Positions 26,331-35,483 of a stretch of DNA of 64,000 nucleotides are shown piece by piece (the first letter of the stretch is position 1; every line of letters begins with the position of its first letter). Below the pieces are notes generated by a model. That model was given only the letters and a program-made list of their open reading frames with translations. It had not been told where the DNA came from and did not search any database. Source of the stretch: Massilia forsythiae (GTDB lineage Bacteria > Pseudomonadota > Gammaproteobacteria > Burkholderiales > Burkholderiaceae_D); the NCBI RefSeq assembly GCF_012849555.1, contig NZ_CP051685.1, positions 5,146,001-5,210,000 of the forward strand, read 5' to 3'. A program made the translations under genes and the position numbers.

Positions 26331-27026
26331 ATGACTGAACCCACAGCCACCGCCCTGCTCGTGGAAGACGAGCCGCACATCCGCCGTTTCGTGCGCGGCG
26401 CCCTGGAACAGGAAGGCTGGCACGTACACGAAGCCGCCACCTTCAAGCGCGGCCTGATCGACGCCGCCACGCGCAAGCCGGACCTGGTCATCCTCGACCT
26501 CGGCCTGCCGGACGGCGACGGCGTCGATTTCATCGGCGACCTGCGCAAGTGGTCGGCGGTGGCGGTGATCGTGCTGTCGGCGCGCGTCAACGAGGACGAA
26601 AAGATCCGCGCGCTGGACGCCGGCGCCGACGACTACCTGACCAAGCCGTTCGGCGTGGGCGAACTGCTGGCGCGCGTGCGCGCTTCGCAGCGGCGCCAGC
26701 GCGGCCCGGCGGCGGACATGGATGGCATGGTCGCGTTCGGCGAGGTCACGGTGGACCTGCAGAACCGCCGCGTCACCCGCGCCGGCGAAACGGTGCGCCT
26801 GACGCCGACCGAGCACCGCCTGCTGGCGGCGCTGGTGGGGCAGGCCGGCAAGGTGATGACCACGCCGCAGCTGCTGCGCGCGGTGTGGGGACCGAACCAG
26901 GCCGATAACGCCCATTACCTGCGCATCTACATGAGCCACCTGCGCCACAAGCTGGAAGACGATCCGGCCCAGCCGCGTTGGCTGATCACGGAAACCGGTG
27001 TCGGGTATCGCTTGCAATTGCCATAG
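26331..27026 (+). CDS. kdpE: response regulator KdpE
   Basis: 231 aa OmpR-family regulator. The receiver domain has the acidic pair in LVEDEPHIRR, phospho-acceptor Asp56 in VILDLGLPDGDG, switch Ser/Thr in VIVLSARVNEDEK and Lys in LTKPFGVGEL. The winged-helix domain has VRLTPTEHRLLAALV and HYLRIYMSHLRHKLEDDP. Phosphorylated by KdpD, it activates kdpFABC, presumably at the TTTACA repeats at 18309. It is the last gene of the operon. Confidence 0.96.
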   Translation: MTEPTATALLVEDEPHIRRFVRGALEQEGWHVHEAATFKRGLIDAATRKPDLVILDLGLPDGDGVDFIGDLRKWSAVAVIVLSARVNEDEKIRALDAGADDYLTKPFGVGELLARVRASQRRQRGPAADMDGMVAFGEVTVDLQNRRVTRAGETVRLTPTEHRLLAALVGQAGKVMTTPQLLRAVWGPNQADNAHYLRIYMSHLRHKLEDDPAQPRWLITETGVGYRLQLP

Positions 27027-27227
27027 GCAGCGGCGGTATTCGGTCGGCAACATCGAATGCGTGAAAACGATCCACGATTGCATTCGATATTGCATGGCCG
27101 TGCATTCGGTATCGGCATTCATGCGCGATGCCGCATGCGGCAATAAAATATCTTTCTAAAAAGCTCTTTCTATATTGCACGATAATAGCGCAGTATTCCA
27201 ATCTATTCGTGTCAGGCTGTAATTTGA

Positions 27228-27249
27228 CTCGGCACAACGAGTTGCCGAG
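27228..27249 (+). terminator. stem-loop, possible kdp terminator
   Basis: CTCGGCA pairs perfectly with TGCCGAG around an eight-base loop. CCTGTTTCTTTATC follows, moderately U-rich. It lies about 200 bases after kdpE. It could end the kdp transcript or belong to the pilus leader. Confidence 0.4.
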
Positions 27250-27289
27250 CCTGTTTCTTTATCATTCTCGCTTGCCGTCGGCGCCATTC

Positions 27290-27316
27290 CCGGAATCAAT
27301 TCGATCCTGATTCCGG
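27290..27316 (+). other. 9-bp perfect stem-loop in pilus leader
   Basis: CCGGAATCA and TGATTCCGG form a perfect nine-base-pair stem with a nine-base loop (ATTCGATCC). No U-run follows. It lies 43 bases before the putative small ORF, so it may be a regulatory or mRNA-stability structure. Confidence 0.45.
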
Positions 27317-27358
27317 AACCGGCCATCGGCTTGATCGAAAATGATTTTTGGAGAAACA

Positions 27359-27481
27359 GTGAAAGCGAATTCCGTCCCGGCATGCATCGTCCACGTCTGG
27401 TTCTGCATTGCCGCCTGCTTTTTCTTTTGCCTTTCTCCGGCGAAAGGATATCCGCAAACGGCTTTCCATTTTTCCGATTGA
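27359..27481 (+). CDS. possible 40-residue exported peptide
   Basis: GTG-started ORF beginning MKANSVPACIVHVWFCIAAC, continuing with FFFCLSPAKG and a short hydrophilic tail. A lysine followed by a Cys/Phe-rich hydrophobic core resembles a signal peptide or single membrane helix. TTTTGGAG lies five bases before the GTG. It precedes the pilin gene by 136 bases. No homologue is known to me; it may not be translated. Confidence 0.3.
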   Translation: MKANSVPACIVHVWFCIAACFFFCLSPAKGYPQTAFHFSD

Positions 27482-27617
27482 AAAATAAAAAGACCAGGCA
27501 ATGAGTTGCTTGTCGCGGAATGCATCGCCATTCAATCCGAAATAATTCATGCGGCAATATTCGGCAATACCGATGGCCTGGTATTGCTTATTCAAAAGAC
27601 CAACTTCAGGAGTGTTC

Positions 27618-27899
27618 ATGAAAATGAATAGCAAGCTTTCGGCCAATGCACAACGCGGCCAGGGAATGATGGAATACATCATCATCGTCGCCCTGATTGC
27701 CGTTTCGGCGATCGGCGTGTATGCCATGTTCGGCAAGACCGTGCGCAACCAGACGGCCGGCCTGGCGAATGAAGTCGCCGGCAAGCCATCGCAGGACATG
27801 ATCACCAAAGCCGGCGCCGCCGCGCAAAGCGCGGCCACGCGCGGCGACACGACCAAGGGCATGTCCGAGTACAACCGGGAAAACGACGCCGGCCAGTGA
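27618..27899 (+). CDS. Flp/class IV-type pilin (Tad)
   Basis: 93 aa. After a short basic leader (MKMNSKLSANAQRG) comes QGMMEYIIIVALIAVSAIGV: the G/Q-x-x-x-E pilin-processing site followed by the hydrophobic N-terminal helix of Flp pilins. The C-terminal ~50 residues are hydrophilic and longer than in most Flp pilins (typically ~55-60 aa mature). CAGGAG precedes the ATG. It is the likely major pilin and first structural gene of the Tad locus. Confidence 0.8.
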   Translation: MKMNSKLSANAQRGQGMMEYIIIVALIAVSAIGVYAMFGKTVRNQTAGLANEVAGKPSQDMITKAGAAAQSAATRGDTTKGMSEYNRENDAGQ

Positions 27900-27945
27900 G
27901 GGCGCCGGCAAGTCATTTCGAGCGAAAATCCGGAAAGCGCCAACC

Positions 27946-29508
27946 ATGCACTCGCGCAGAACATGCTTCCTGCAGCCTGTCGTTCGCGGGCCCGCGCGAT
28001 CGGGCCAGGCGATGGTCTTCACGCTGCTGTTCGCCGCCGCTTGCGCGCTGGTCGGGCTGGTGCTGTTCAACAGCGGCATGCTGGCGAATGCGAAGACGCG
28101 CCTGCAGAATGCGGGCGATGCCGGCGCCTACAGCGCCGCGGTGCTGCAGGCGCGCGACCACAATTTCTCCGCTTACCTGAACCGCGCAACGGTCGCCAAC
28201 CAGGTGGCGGTGGTCCAGCTGGCCAGCCTGAAATCCTATCTCGAGGATGCGGCGCATACCCACCGGCGCATGGGCGAAACCGCACTGTCGCTGGAATCCT
28301 CGACGATCCCGGCCGACAAGCCGCTGTGGGAGACGGCGCACGGGCTGCCCATCGAATCGGTAGCGGCTGCCTACGCCGATGCGGCCGGCCCCGCGGTGGA
28401 GGGCCTCGACCGCCTGGTCCGGGCGTTCGAGGCGGCCCAGGATGCGCATCACGTGGCCACGGCGCTCGACATGACCGTGCTGGCCGACGAAGTCGTCAGG
28501 CGCAACGATCCAAGCGCCCGGCTCACCGGCAGCGCCTTTTCGCTCGGCACCACCGCCTTCGAGGTCGAGCGCTGGTCGGCATCCACCACGGCCCACCGCG
28601 CCAACGACGATTCGCCCGAAGCCGACCGCTTCGCGGACGTGGTGGTCAGCGAAGACTCGACCGATCCCTTTACGCGCAACCGGCTGTCGGCGCCGCTGCC
28701 GGGCTGGGGGCCGGCGACGTCGGTCAAGGCGTGCAGGGCGCTGCCGAACTACCTGTCCTCGTGGACCGTGTTCGGGTTCACCCATGCCGGCGGCAGCATC
28801 CTGGCCCAGGACAAGAAGCGCTGGCTGGCCCTGGACGCGACCTGGGGGACGGGCGTGCAATCGTGTACCTTCCTGGTGCCGTGCTTGCCGGCCGGGCTGT
28901 GCCCGTGGACCGATGTCACGCCGCTGGTGGACGGCAATTTCGGGCGCGGCGACTCCGGCGGCGCCGTCGTCGGCAGGAACGGCGGCTACGACGGCCGGAC
29001 CGGCTACAGGAACAACCCGGCGTCGACGGCCGGCTACGGCGCCGCGCTGTCCAATCCGCTGACCTTGCTGCCCGCCCAGGTGCGCTACCACGGCACCGGA
29101 CCCGGCGCGACGCTGGATGCCGGCGGCGGCCTGCAGGATTGGTACCGCGACGTGGCCGATCCCACGTCCGCCATGCGATCCGGCCAGGGCGCGCAGCAGA
29201 ACGGCGGCGCCGTCGCCGTCACCATCGAAGTCGAGCGCACGGGCGCCGGCATCCGCACGGCGGACAAGTTCATGGCCAGTGCCGGCAGCCTGCGGCTGGA
29301 TCCGACGCTGAAGGGCGGCACGATGCGCGCCCTGTCTTCGGCCCATGCCTATTTCTACCGGTCGAACACCGATGCCGGCTTCACGCGCGTGGGCTGGGCG
29401 CGCGCCGACGGCAAGACCGAACTGGCCAACCTGTTCAACCCGTACTGGCAGTCGCGGCTGGTGGACCGCACGCCGCAGGAGCGGACCACGTCGTGGAGCG
29501 CGCAATGA
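27946..29508 (+). CDS. TadG-like Flp pilus assembly protein
   Basis: 520 aa. The N-terminus (about 15-45: GPARSGQAMVFTLLFAAACALVG and following) is a TadE/TadG-type prepilin-like segment with one membrane helix. A very short ALQNAGDAGAYSAA-like stretch typical of the TadG N-terminal family follows. The remainder is a large, probably periplasmic or pilus-associated domain with two closely spaced Cys pairs (SCTFLVPCLPAGLC). Its stop overlaps the next gene start (ATGA). Confidence 0.7.
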   Translation: MHSRRTCFLQPVVRGPARSGQAMVFTLLFAAACALVGLVLFNSGMLANAKTRLQNAGDAGAYSAAVLQARDHNFSAYLNRATVANQVAVVQLASLKSYLEDAAHTHRRMGETALSLESSTIPADKPLWETAHGLPIESVAAAYADAAGPAVEGLDRLVRAFEAAQDAHHVATALDMTVLADEVVRRNDPSARLTGSAFSLGTTAFEVERWSASTTAHRANDDSPEADRFADVVVSEDSTDPFTRNRLSAPLPGWGPATSVKACRALPNYLSSWTVFGFTHAGGSILAQDKKRWLALDATWGTGVQSCTFLVPCLPAGLCPWTDVTPLVDGNFGRGDSGGAVVGRNGGYDGRTGYRNNPASTAGYGAALSNPLTLLPAQVRYHGTGPGATLDAGGGLQDWYRDVADPTSAMRSGQGAQQNGGAVAVTIEVERTGAGIRTADKFMASAGSLRLDPTLKGGTMRALSSAHAYFYRSNTDAGFTRVGWARADGKTELANLFNPYWQSRLVDRTPQERTTSWSAQ

Positions 29509-30335
29509 AGACCCCCGTGACGAGGGCACGCGGCCAGGCCATGGTGGAGCTGCTGGTGGCGGCATTGTTCATCCTGATCCCGCTGTTCGTCGGCATCGCG
29601 GCCGTCGGCAAACTCATCGATGTCCGGCACACGACGGACATGGCGGCGCGCTACGCCACCTGGGAGCGCACCGTCTGGTACGACGGCGGCGGCGACTTCG
29701 CCGTTCTCAACGAACCGAACCGGAAGTCGGACGCCGCCATCGGCAACGAAGTCGCCGCGCGCCTGCTGAACGACCGCTCCGCCGGCGCCGGCGCCGTCAT
29801 CAGGGACAGCGACAGGCACGTCGCCGCGCTGGTGAACGGCATCGATCCGATGTGGCGCGACAGCGCCGGCGTCGCCTACCTGAAGGATGCCGGCGGCCTG
29901 GCGACGACGATCGGCCGTGAGACGCCCGCGACAGACGTCGGCAAGGAACCGCTGGCGGCGCTGGGCGCGGTCGCGGTCGCCGGCCCGGCCGGCTTCGCGC
30001 CGCCGCTACCGGGGGACAACCTCGCCACCGTCCGCGTCGCGCTCGAGGGCGTGGCCGGGAACAGCGCGGTGTACCGGCGCCTGTGGTCCAGCAGCGCCGC
30101 CTGGCGCGGCCTGGACTTCCACGCCGACGGCGCGATCCTGTCGAATACCTGGGGCGCGAACGGCAAGGCCGGCACGCGCCAGATGGTGGCGCGCGCGGTG
30201 CCGACCGCGCAGGGACTCGGTGCGATCGTGCAGGACGCGCGCGCCGGACTGGCGCCGTGGGACCCGGTGCAGCCGGGCCGGATCGAAGCCGGCAAGATCG
30301 CCGTCGACGTGGTGCCGCCGGACCGGCTGAAATAA
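29505..30335 (+). CDS. TadE-like pseudopilin
   Basis: 276 aa. It begins MKTPVTRARGQAMVELLVAA: a GQAMVEL pilin-like processing motif and one hydrophobic helix, as in TadE-type minor pilins. The rest is hydrophilic and contains no further membrane segment. Translationally coupled to the TadG-like gene before it. It is probably a minor pilin or initiation component. Confidence 0.7.
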   Translation: MKTPVTRARGQAMVELLVAALFILIPLFVGIAAVGKLIDVRHTTDMAARYATWERTVWYDGGGDFAVLNEPNRKSDAAIGNEVAARLLNDRSAGAGAVIRDSDRHVAALVNGIDPMWRDSAGVAYLKDAGGLATTIGRETPATDVGKEPLAALGAVAVAGPAGFAPPLPGDNLATVRVALEGVAGNSAVYRRLWSSSAAWRGLDFHADGAILSNTWGANGKAGTRQMVARAVPTAQGLGAIVQDARAGLAPWDPVQPGRIEAGKIAVDVVPPDRLK

Positions 30336-30348
30336 ACAAAGGGAACGC

Positions 30349-31113
30349 ATGTCGAACCGCATGTCGAAGACTTCTGTCGCAGGGCCCGCTCGTCCCGATG
30401 GCGCGGCGCGGCGCCGCGGCGCCCGGCTGGGCGCCATGCCGGCCACGCTGCTCGCACCGCTCGCGCTGCTCGGCGTGTGCGCCGCCACCGGCGCCGCGGC
30501 CTGCCCGGAGCGCTTGCCGCCGGACCTGTCCATCGCCGCGATCGGCCAGGACGTGTCGATCGACGGCTTGCGCATGTCGATCCTGCGGGTGCAGGCGGCG
30601 GCGCCGGCCGAGGAGGTACTGGCGAAGGTGGAAACGCAATGGCAGGCGCTCGGCTTTGCGGCGCGGCGCAGGACGGTGTCCGGCTGGCGCGTGCTGAGCG
30701 TGGCCGGGCCGCAGTGCCTGGCGACGCTGCAGCTGGCCGGGCAAAGTGGGGCGTCCGGCTACTTCGCGCGCAGCCGGCCGGATCCAGGGCCCAGCCCGAT
30801 GGCGGCCGCGGCCCGGGCGCTGCTGCCGGCGGGCGTGCGCGTGGACTCGACCGTGTCCAGCAGCGACGACGGCCGCCGTGGCGTGGTGATCTCGATGACC
30901 GCGGCCGGTTCGCCCGAGCGGCTGCGGCAGCAGATCGGCGCGCGGCTGCTCGGCGAAAAATGGCCGGCGCCGCGTTCGCACACCGTCAGGAATGCCGCCA
31001 CCGGCGTCACCGCGTGGTTCCTGAGCGCGCAGCGCCGGCGCGCGCAGTTCGAGCTGGTCGCCTGGCGCGAGCGCGACACCCAGGCCGTCATGACGCTCGC
31101 CGAGGCTCCATGA
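30349..31113 (+). CDS. exported protein of Tad locus with internally duplicated domain, unknown function
   Basis: 254 aa. After a basic N-terminus there is a hydrophobic stretch (about 30-50, ending ATGAAAC), a probable signal peptide. The rest seems to be two copies of one fold: a helix (PAEEVLAKVETQWQALGF; later SPERLRQQIGARLLGEKW) followed by a beta hairpin (RRTVSGWRVLSVAG...LATLQLA; later HTVRNAATGVTAWFLSA...FELVAW). I do not recognise the family. AAGGGA precedes the ATG. It lies between TadE-like genes, so a periplasmic pilus-assembly role is inferred. Confidence 0.6.
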   Translation: MSNRMSKTSVAGPARPDGAARRRGARLGAMPATLLAPLALLGVCAATGAAACPERLPPDLSIAAIGQDVSIDGLRMSILRVQAAAPAEEVLAKVETQWQALGFAARRRTVSGWRVLSVAGPQCLATLQLAGQSGASGYFARSRPDPGPSPMAAAARALLPAGVRVDSTVSSSDDGRRGVVISMTAAGSPERLRQQIGARLLGEKWPAPRSHTVRNAATGVTAWFLSAQRRRAQFELVAWRERDTQAVMTLAEAP

Positions 31114-31289
31114 AGCCGGCCCGCACCGCCGGCGCCGGCCAGGCGCAAACCGAATACCTGATCGTGCTGGCATTCGGCGTGATCGTGCTGGTCCTGTCCT
31201 CGCTGACGCCATCGCCGATCCGGGCCTTGATCGATGGCGTCAAGGGTGCGTTTTCCGCGTTCGCGTATGCGATCTCGTTCAGCGTGTGA
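31110..31289 (+). CDS. small pilin-like protein
   Basis: 59 aa: MKPARTAGAGQAQTEYLIVL followed by a hydrophobic helix and a short amphipathic tail. GQAQTEY is a pilin-processing-like motif with Glu at the +5 position. The gene overlaps the previous stop (ATGA). It is a second Flp-sized candidate pilin beside the 93-residue one. Confidence 0.65.
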   Translation: MKPARTAGAGQAQTEYLIVLAFGVIVLVLSSLTPSPIRALIDGVKGAFSAFAYAISFSV

Positions 31290-31310
31290 ACCCGTTGTCC
31301 GCCCATTACC

Positions 31311-32291
31311 ATGAACAGACTGCCCATGAACAAACTGCGCACCATCGGCGCCACGCTCTCGAGCCCGGCCGCCTTGCTGCTGTTCGCCACGGCGCTCGCC
31401 GCCGGCGTCGCCGGCCTGGCCTACCTGTACCTGCAACAGCGCGAGGACAGCATGAAGCGGGAAATCGCCGCCAGTGCGCGCGGTCGGGAGACGCCCCGGG
31501 TGGCGGTGGTGGTGCCGAAGACCGACGTGGGTCCGGACACGGTGCTGAACACCACCGTGTTCGTATCGCGCAAGGTGGATGCCGACCTGGTCTATCCGGA
31601 CACGCTGCTCGCCAGGGATTTCGCGTCGATGGAAGGCTTGCGGCTGGCGCGGCCGGTCCTGGGCGGGCGGCCGGTGCGCATGAGCGACCTGCAGCAGCCG
31701 GAGGTCGACGACGTCGCCGCCATCGTGCCGGCCGGGATGCGCGCCGTGACCATCGCCATCGACAACCTCAACTCGATTGCCCAGACCCTGCGTCCGCTGC
31801 ACCGCGTCGACCTGTTCCTGCTATCGAACGCGCCCGCCGCGCCGGGCGCGGGCAGCGAACGGCCGCGCGAGCAGGCCAGCCTGTTCATGCAGAACATGCT
31901 GGTGCTGGCGACCGGCCGGGAATTCCGCGATGCGCAAGCCCGGGGCGCCGGCAGCGCCGGGATGGCGCGCCCGGGCGCGGTCGACGGCGCGCGCGACAAG
32001 GGCTTCGATTCGATCACCCTGCTGGTCAAGCCGCAGGAAGCGGCCAGGCTGCTGATCGGCCAGAAGATGGGCGCCTATCGCGTGGCCCTGCGCGGCGCCC
32101 GCGACGGCGACCTGCTGGCGATGAAGCCGCTGCTGTCGTCGGACCTGGCGCCGGATGGACGCACGCACGACGCCGGCATCGAATTCATCGCCGGCGGGCG
32201 CGGCCCTGGCGGCCAGGTCGTGTCGCGCCTGCCGCTGCCCGAGCTTGCGCCGGCGCCTGCAGCAACGTCCACGCCACCTGCCAGCAACTGA
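31311..32291 (+). CDS. CpaB/RcpC-type Flp pilus assembly protein
   Basis: 326 aa. A membrane-anchoring helix (about 18-40) is followed by an SAF-like domain with VVVPKTDVGPDTVLNTTVFVSRKV and a conserved PAGMRAVTIAIDNLN segment. Then come the second RcpC-like domain (RVDLFLL...LVLATGREF) and KGFDSITLLVKPQEA. It ends in a Pro-rich tail. CpaB stabilises the outer-membrane secretin in the periplasm. An alternative ATG is at 31326. Confidence 0.8.
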   Translation: MNRLPMNKLRTIGATLSSPAALLLFATALAAGVAGLAYLYLQQREDSMKREIAASARGRETPRVAVVVPKTDVGPDTVLNTTVFVSRKVDADLVYPDTLLARDFASMEGLRLARPVLGGRPVRMSDLQQPEVDDVAAIVPAGMRAVTIAIDNLNSIAQTLRPLHRVDLFLLSNAPAAPGAGSERPREQASLFMQNMLVLATGREFRDAQARGAGSAGMARPGAVDGARDKGFDSITLLVKPQEAARLLIGQKMGAYRVALRGARDGDLLAMKPLLSSDLAPDGRTHDAGIEFIAGGRGPGGQVVSRLPLPELAPAPAATSTPPASN

Positions 32292-32309
32292 CGAAAGAAC
32301 CCAAGCGCC

Positions 32310-33724
32310 ATGACCACCCGACGTCTCCTGTTCGTTCTCGCCGCCGCCCTCGGCGTTGCGGGCGCCGCAAGTGCGGCAGCCGGCGCCATGCCCGAAGCGC
32401 CAGTCGCGGTTTCCCGGCCGAAGCCGCCGCTTGCCGCCGCCGCACCCCGCAAGCCGCGCTCGATCACCCCGGTCACGCCGGTCATGCACTACCTGCCGAC
32501 CAGGGCGCTGACCATCACCGCCGGCGAGATCATGATGCTGCCGATCCAGGGCAGGATCGTGCGCCTGGCGCTCGGCAGCGGCAACCTGCTCAGCACCACC
32601 ACCGTCGACGCCAACCTGCTGCTGATCGCCGAGCAGGTCGGCAGCACCAGCCTGCTGGTATGGACCAGGGAGCGCATGTATTCGTACCAGGTGACGATCG
32701 TGCCGAAGGACCTGCAGGCGATCCGCGCCAAGGTCGAGGCGCTCACGCGCGGGCTGGGCGGGGTGACGGTGGAGCAGGTGGGCGCCGAACTCGTGTTGTC
32801 CGGGGCGGTGCACAAGGAAACCCACGCACGGCTCGCGGCCAGCCTGAAGGGCATGCCGGGCGTGGTCTTCAACATCCGCGAAGACCAGGGCAGCGCCTAC
32901 ACGCGTTCGGTCCTGTTCCGGCTGCACTTCATCGAGATCAAGCGCTCGCTGCTGGAAACCATCGGCATCGACTGGCCCGGGACGCCAACGGGCCGGTGTT
33001 CGGCGTGATGGGCGTGGCCTCGAAGCAGGGCGTGTACCAGGACGTGCCGCGCCGCCAGGAGGCCGGCGACAACCTGCTTGCCGATGCGCCGCCCTTCGTG
33101 CGCCGCGGCGCCAACACCGGCGGCGTGTTCCTCGGCCTGGCCGCGACGCTGAGCTCGCGCATCAAGCTGGGCATCAACGACGGCGACGTGCGCGTGCTGG
33201 CCTCGCCCGAGCTGACCGCCAGGAGCGGCGGCAAGGCGCGCCTGCAGGTGGGCGGCGAAGTGCCGATCCAGCAGGTCGGCGCGCTCGGCGCGGTGAACGT
33301 CAGCTACAAGCCGTACGGGATCATCCTCGAGATCGAACCGCAGATCGACGCCGACGACGTCATCACCGCCAGGATCTCGTCGGAGCTGTCGCAGATCGAC
33401 GCCTCGGTCAGCACCTCGAGCGTGCCCGGCTTCCTGACGCGTAACACGTCGACCGAGGTGAGCCTGAAGTCGGGCGAAGCGGTCGCGCTCTCGGGACTGG
33501 TCAACAGCGAGATGTCGTCGGCCGTGGACCGGGTGCCGGTGCTGAGCAGGATCCCGATCCTCGGCCGGCTGTTCCGCTCGGACGACTTCCGCAGCAACAA
33601 GACCGAACTGGTGGTGCTGCTCGAACCCGAGATCATCGCACCGGGCGCGGGCCTGGCCATGCAGCTGCGCGAACGCGGCGAGGCGGGCAAGGCGGCGTTC
33701 GAAGACAAGCTGCGCCGCCCGTGA
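32310..33724 (+). pseudogene. CpaC/RcpA-type secretin, interrupted by a frameshift
   Basis: The N-terminal part (32310-33008) has a signal peptide, an N-terminal secretin-type domain (IMMLPIQGRIVRLALGSGN, TTTVDANLLLIAEQVGSTSL) and a BON/KH-like segment. It runs to LLETIGIDWPG and then stops at 33006. From about 32981 the rest continues in the -1 frame as DANGPVFGVMGVA through the secretin core (VRVLASPELTARSGGKARLQVGGEVPIQ, EVSLKSGEAVALSGL, VPVLSRIPILGRLF) to 33724. Adding one G to the GGG at 32979-32981 would give a normal ~471-residue protein. It may be a sequencing error, a phase-variable tract or a true loss. Confidence 0.8.
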
Positions 33725-33782
33725 CGCGCGCCGGATGCGCCAACCCTGCGCCGACATGTCGCCGCTACCTTCGGGACCACAG

Positions 33783-35483
33783 ATGATTCGCATAAAAGTC
33801 TTCCGCGGACGGGAACTGGTGGCCGACCGGGCCAGCCCCGGTCCGGCCTGTTGCGTCGGCAGGGACCCGCAGTGCCTGGTCGTGCTGCAGGGCTGGCGCA
33901 TCGGCCGCCGCCAGCTGCAATTCTCCTGCGGCGAACAGGGCTTGTTCGTGAGGGACGGCGGCGGCATGGCGCCGGTCAGGGTCGACGGCAAGGAGATCGT
34001 CGAATACGGACCGCTGGCCGGCGGCGACAGCATCGAACTGGGAGAATACCGGGTGCAGGCCTGCCTGGAAGACGGCCCAGCGGCGCAGACCGCGAGCCTG
34101 GGTGCGCCCGATCCTGTACCCGATCCTGTCTCCGACGCCGTCGCGCGCCGCACGAACCCGCTGGAAAGCCCCGAGGGCATGGCGATGCGCGCCCAGCTGC
34201 ACCGCAAGCTGATCGCCGCGATGGACCTGCGCCGGGTGGACGTGGCGCGCATGGCCGACCCCGAGCTGCGCGCCGCGGTGCGCGGACTGATCGAGGAACT
34301 GATCGACGCCGACCCGGCCTTCGACGCAATGCGTCCGCTGCGCGCCGGCCTGCGCGACGTGGTGCTCGACGAGATCGTCGGCCTGGGTCCGCTGGAAGCG
34401 CTGCTCGCCGACGACGCCGTCACCGAGATCATGGTCAACCGCCATAGCGACATCTTCGTCGAGCGCGGCGGACGGCTGCACCGCGCCGACATCTCGTTTT
34501 CCGACGATGCCGCCGTGCTGGCGGCGATCGAGCGCATCGTTTCGCCGCTGGGGCGCCGCATCGACGAGAGTTCGCCGATGGTCGACGCGCGCCTGAAGGA
34601 TGGCTCGCGCGTGAACGCGATCATCCCGCCGCTGGCGATCAAGGGGCCATGCCTGACGATCCGCAAGTTCGCCCGCAACAAGCTGACCGAGCACGACCTG
34701 GTGCGCTGCGGCGCCCTCGACCGCGGGATGGTCGCGTTCCTGCGGGTGGCGGTGCGGCTGCGCGCCAACATCGTGGTGTCCGGCGGTACCGGCTCGGGCA
34801 AGACCACGCTGCTCAACGTGCTATCGAACTTCATTCCCGACGACGAGCGCATCGTGACGGTCGAGGATGCAGCCGAGCTGCAGCTGAACCAGCCGAACCT
34901 GGTCGCGCTCGAGGCGCGCCCGGCCAACATCGAAGGCCGCGGCGCCGTCGCCATCCGCGACCTGGTGCGCAACTGCCTGCGCATGCGGCCCGACCGCATC
35001 ATCGTCGGCGAGTGCCGCGGCGGCGAAGCCCTGGACATGCTGCAGGCGATGAACACCGGCCACGACGGCTCGCTCACCACCGCCCACGCCAACAGTCCGC
35101 GCGATTGCCTGTCGCGCCTGGAAGTCATGGCCCTGATGAGCGGGCTGGAGGTGCCGGTGCAGGCGATCCGCGAGCAGATCGCCTCGGCGGTGGACGTCAT
35201 CGTGCAGCAGACCCGCTTTTCCTGCGGCACGCGCAAGGTCACCCATATCACGGAAGTGACCGGCATCGAGGGCAACCTGGTCCAGATGCAGGACATCTTC
35301 CGCTTCGAACAGGACGGCTTCGGCGACGACGACAGGGTGCGCGGCCGGTTCGCGGCGACCGGGCACGTGCCGGATTTTTACCGGGACCTGCTGCGGCGCG
35401 GCGTCCAGGTGGACCTGTCGATCTTCGGCAACGCCGCCGCGCCCGGACGGGAGCCATCGCCATGCGCAGCCAATCGTTCGTGA
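33783..35483 (+). CDS. CpaF/TadA-type secretion ATPase with N-terminal FHA domain
   Basis: 566 aa. Residues 1-95 resemble an FHA domain (CVGRDPQCLVV, RIGRRQLQF, VDGKEIVEYGPLAGGDSIELGEY). The remainder is a hexameric type II/IV secretion ATPase with Walker A SGGTGSGKTT (about 333-342), Asp box DAAELQL, Walker B DRIIVGECRGGEALDMLQAM and the His box GSLTTAHANS. It drives Tad pilus assembly at the inner membrane. The FHA part suggests phosphothreonine-dependent control. The start MIRIKVF is chosen; in-frame ATGs upstream lack similarity. It overlaps tadB by 22 bases. Confidence 0.88.
   Translation: MIRIKVFRGRELVADRASPGPACCVGRDPQCLVVLQGWRIGRRQLQFSCGEQGLFVRDGGGMAPVRVDGKEIVEYGPLAGGDSIELGEYRVQACLEDGPAAQTASLGAPDPVPDPVSDAVARRTNPLESPEGMAMRAQLHRKLIAAMDLRRVDVARMADPELRAAVRGLIEELIDADPAFDAMRPLRAGLRDVVLDEIVGLGPLEALLADDAVTEIMVNRHSDIFVERGGRLHRADISFSDDAAVLAAIERIVSPLGRRIDESSPMVDARLKDGSRVNAIIPPLAIKGPCLTIRKFARNKLTEHDLVRCGALDRGMVAFLRVAVRLRANIVVSGGTGSGKTTLLNVLSNFIPDDERIVTVEDAAELQLNQPNLVALEARPANIEGRGAVAIRDLVRNCLRMRPDRIIVGECRGGEALDMLQAMNTGHDGSLTTAHANSPRDCLSRLEVMALMSGLEVPVQAIREQIASAVDVIVQQTRFSCGTRKVTHITEVTGIEGNLVQMQDIFRFEQDGFGDDDRVRGRFAATGHVPDFYRDLLRRGVQVDLSIFGNAAAPGREPSPCAANRS

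Larger units (their letters stand above)
27027..27617 (+). other. AT-richer leader region of the Tad locus
   Basis: About 590 bp, clearly lower in G+C than the flanking genes. It holds two perfect stem-loops (27228-27249 and 27290-27316), a possible 40-residue ORF (27359-27481) and scattered -10-like boxes such as GATAAT (27181-27186). No convincing full promoter could be fixed. It probably contains the promoter of the pilus operon and a long 5' leader. Confidence 0.5.

Noticed and set aside
27231..27246. Sigma-54 promoter (GGCAC...TTGC) in the Tad leader
   Set aside because: The GG and GC elements are 11 bases apart, not 10, and the match is fully accounted for by the perfect hairpin.
32975..32985. 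Programmed -1 frameshift site in the secretin gene
   Set aside because: CCCGGGA does not allow both tRNAs to re-pair after slipping from CCC GGG, and no downstream pseudoknot was seen; a one-base deletion explains it better.
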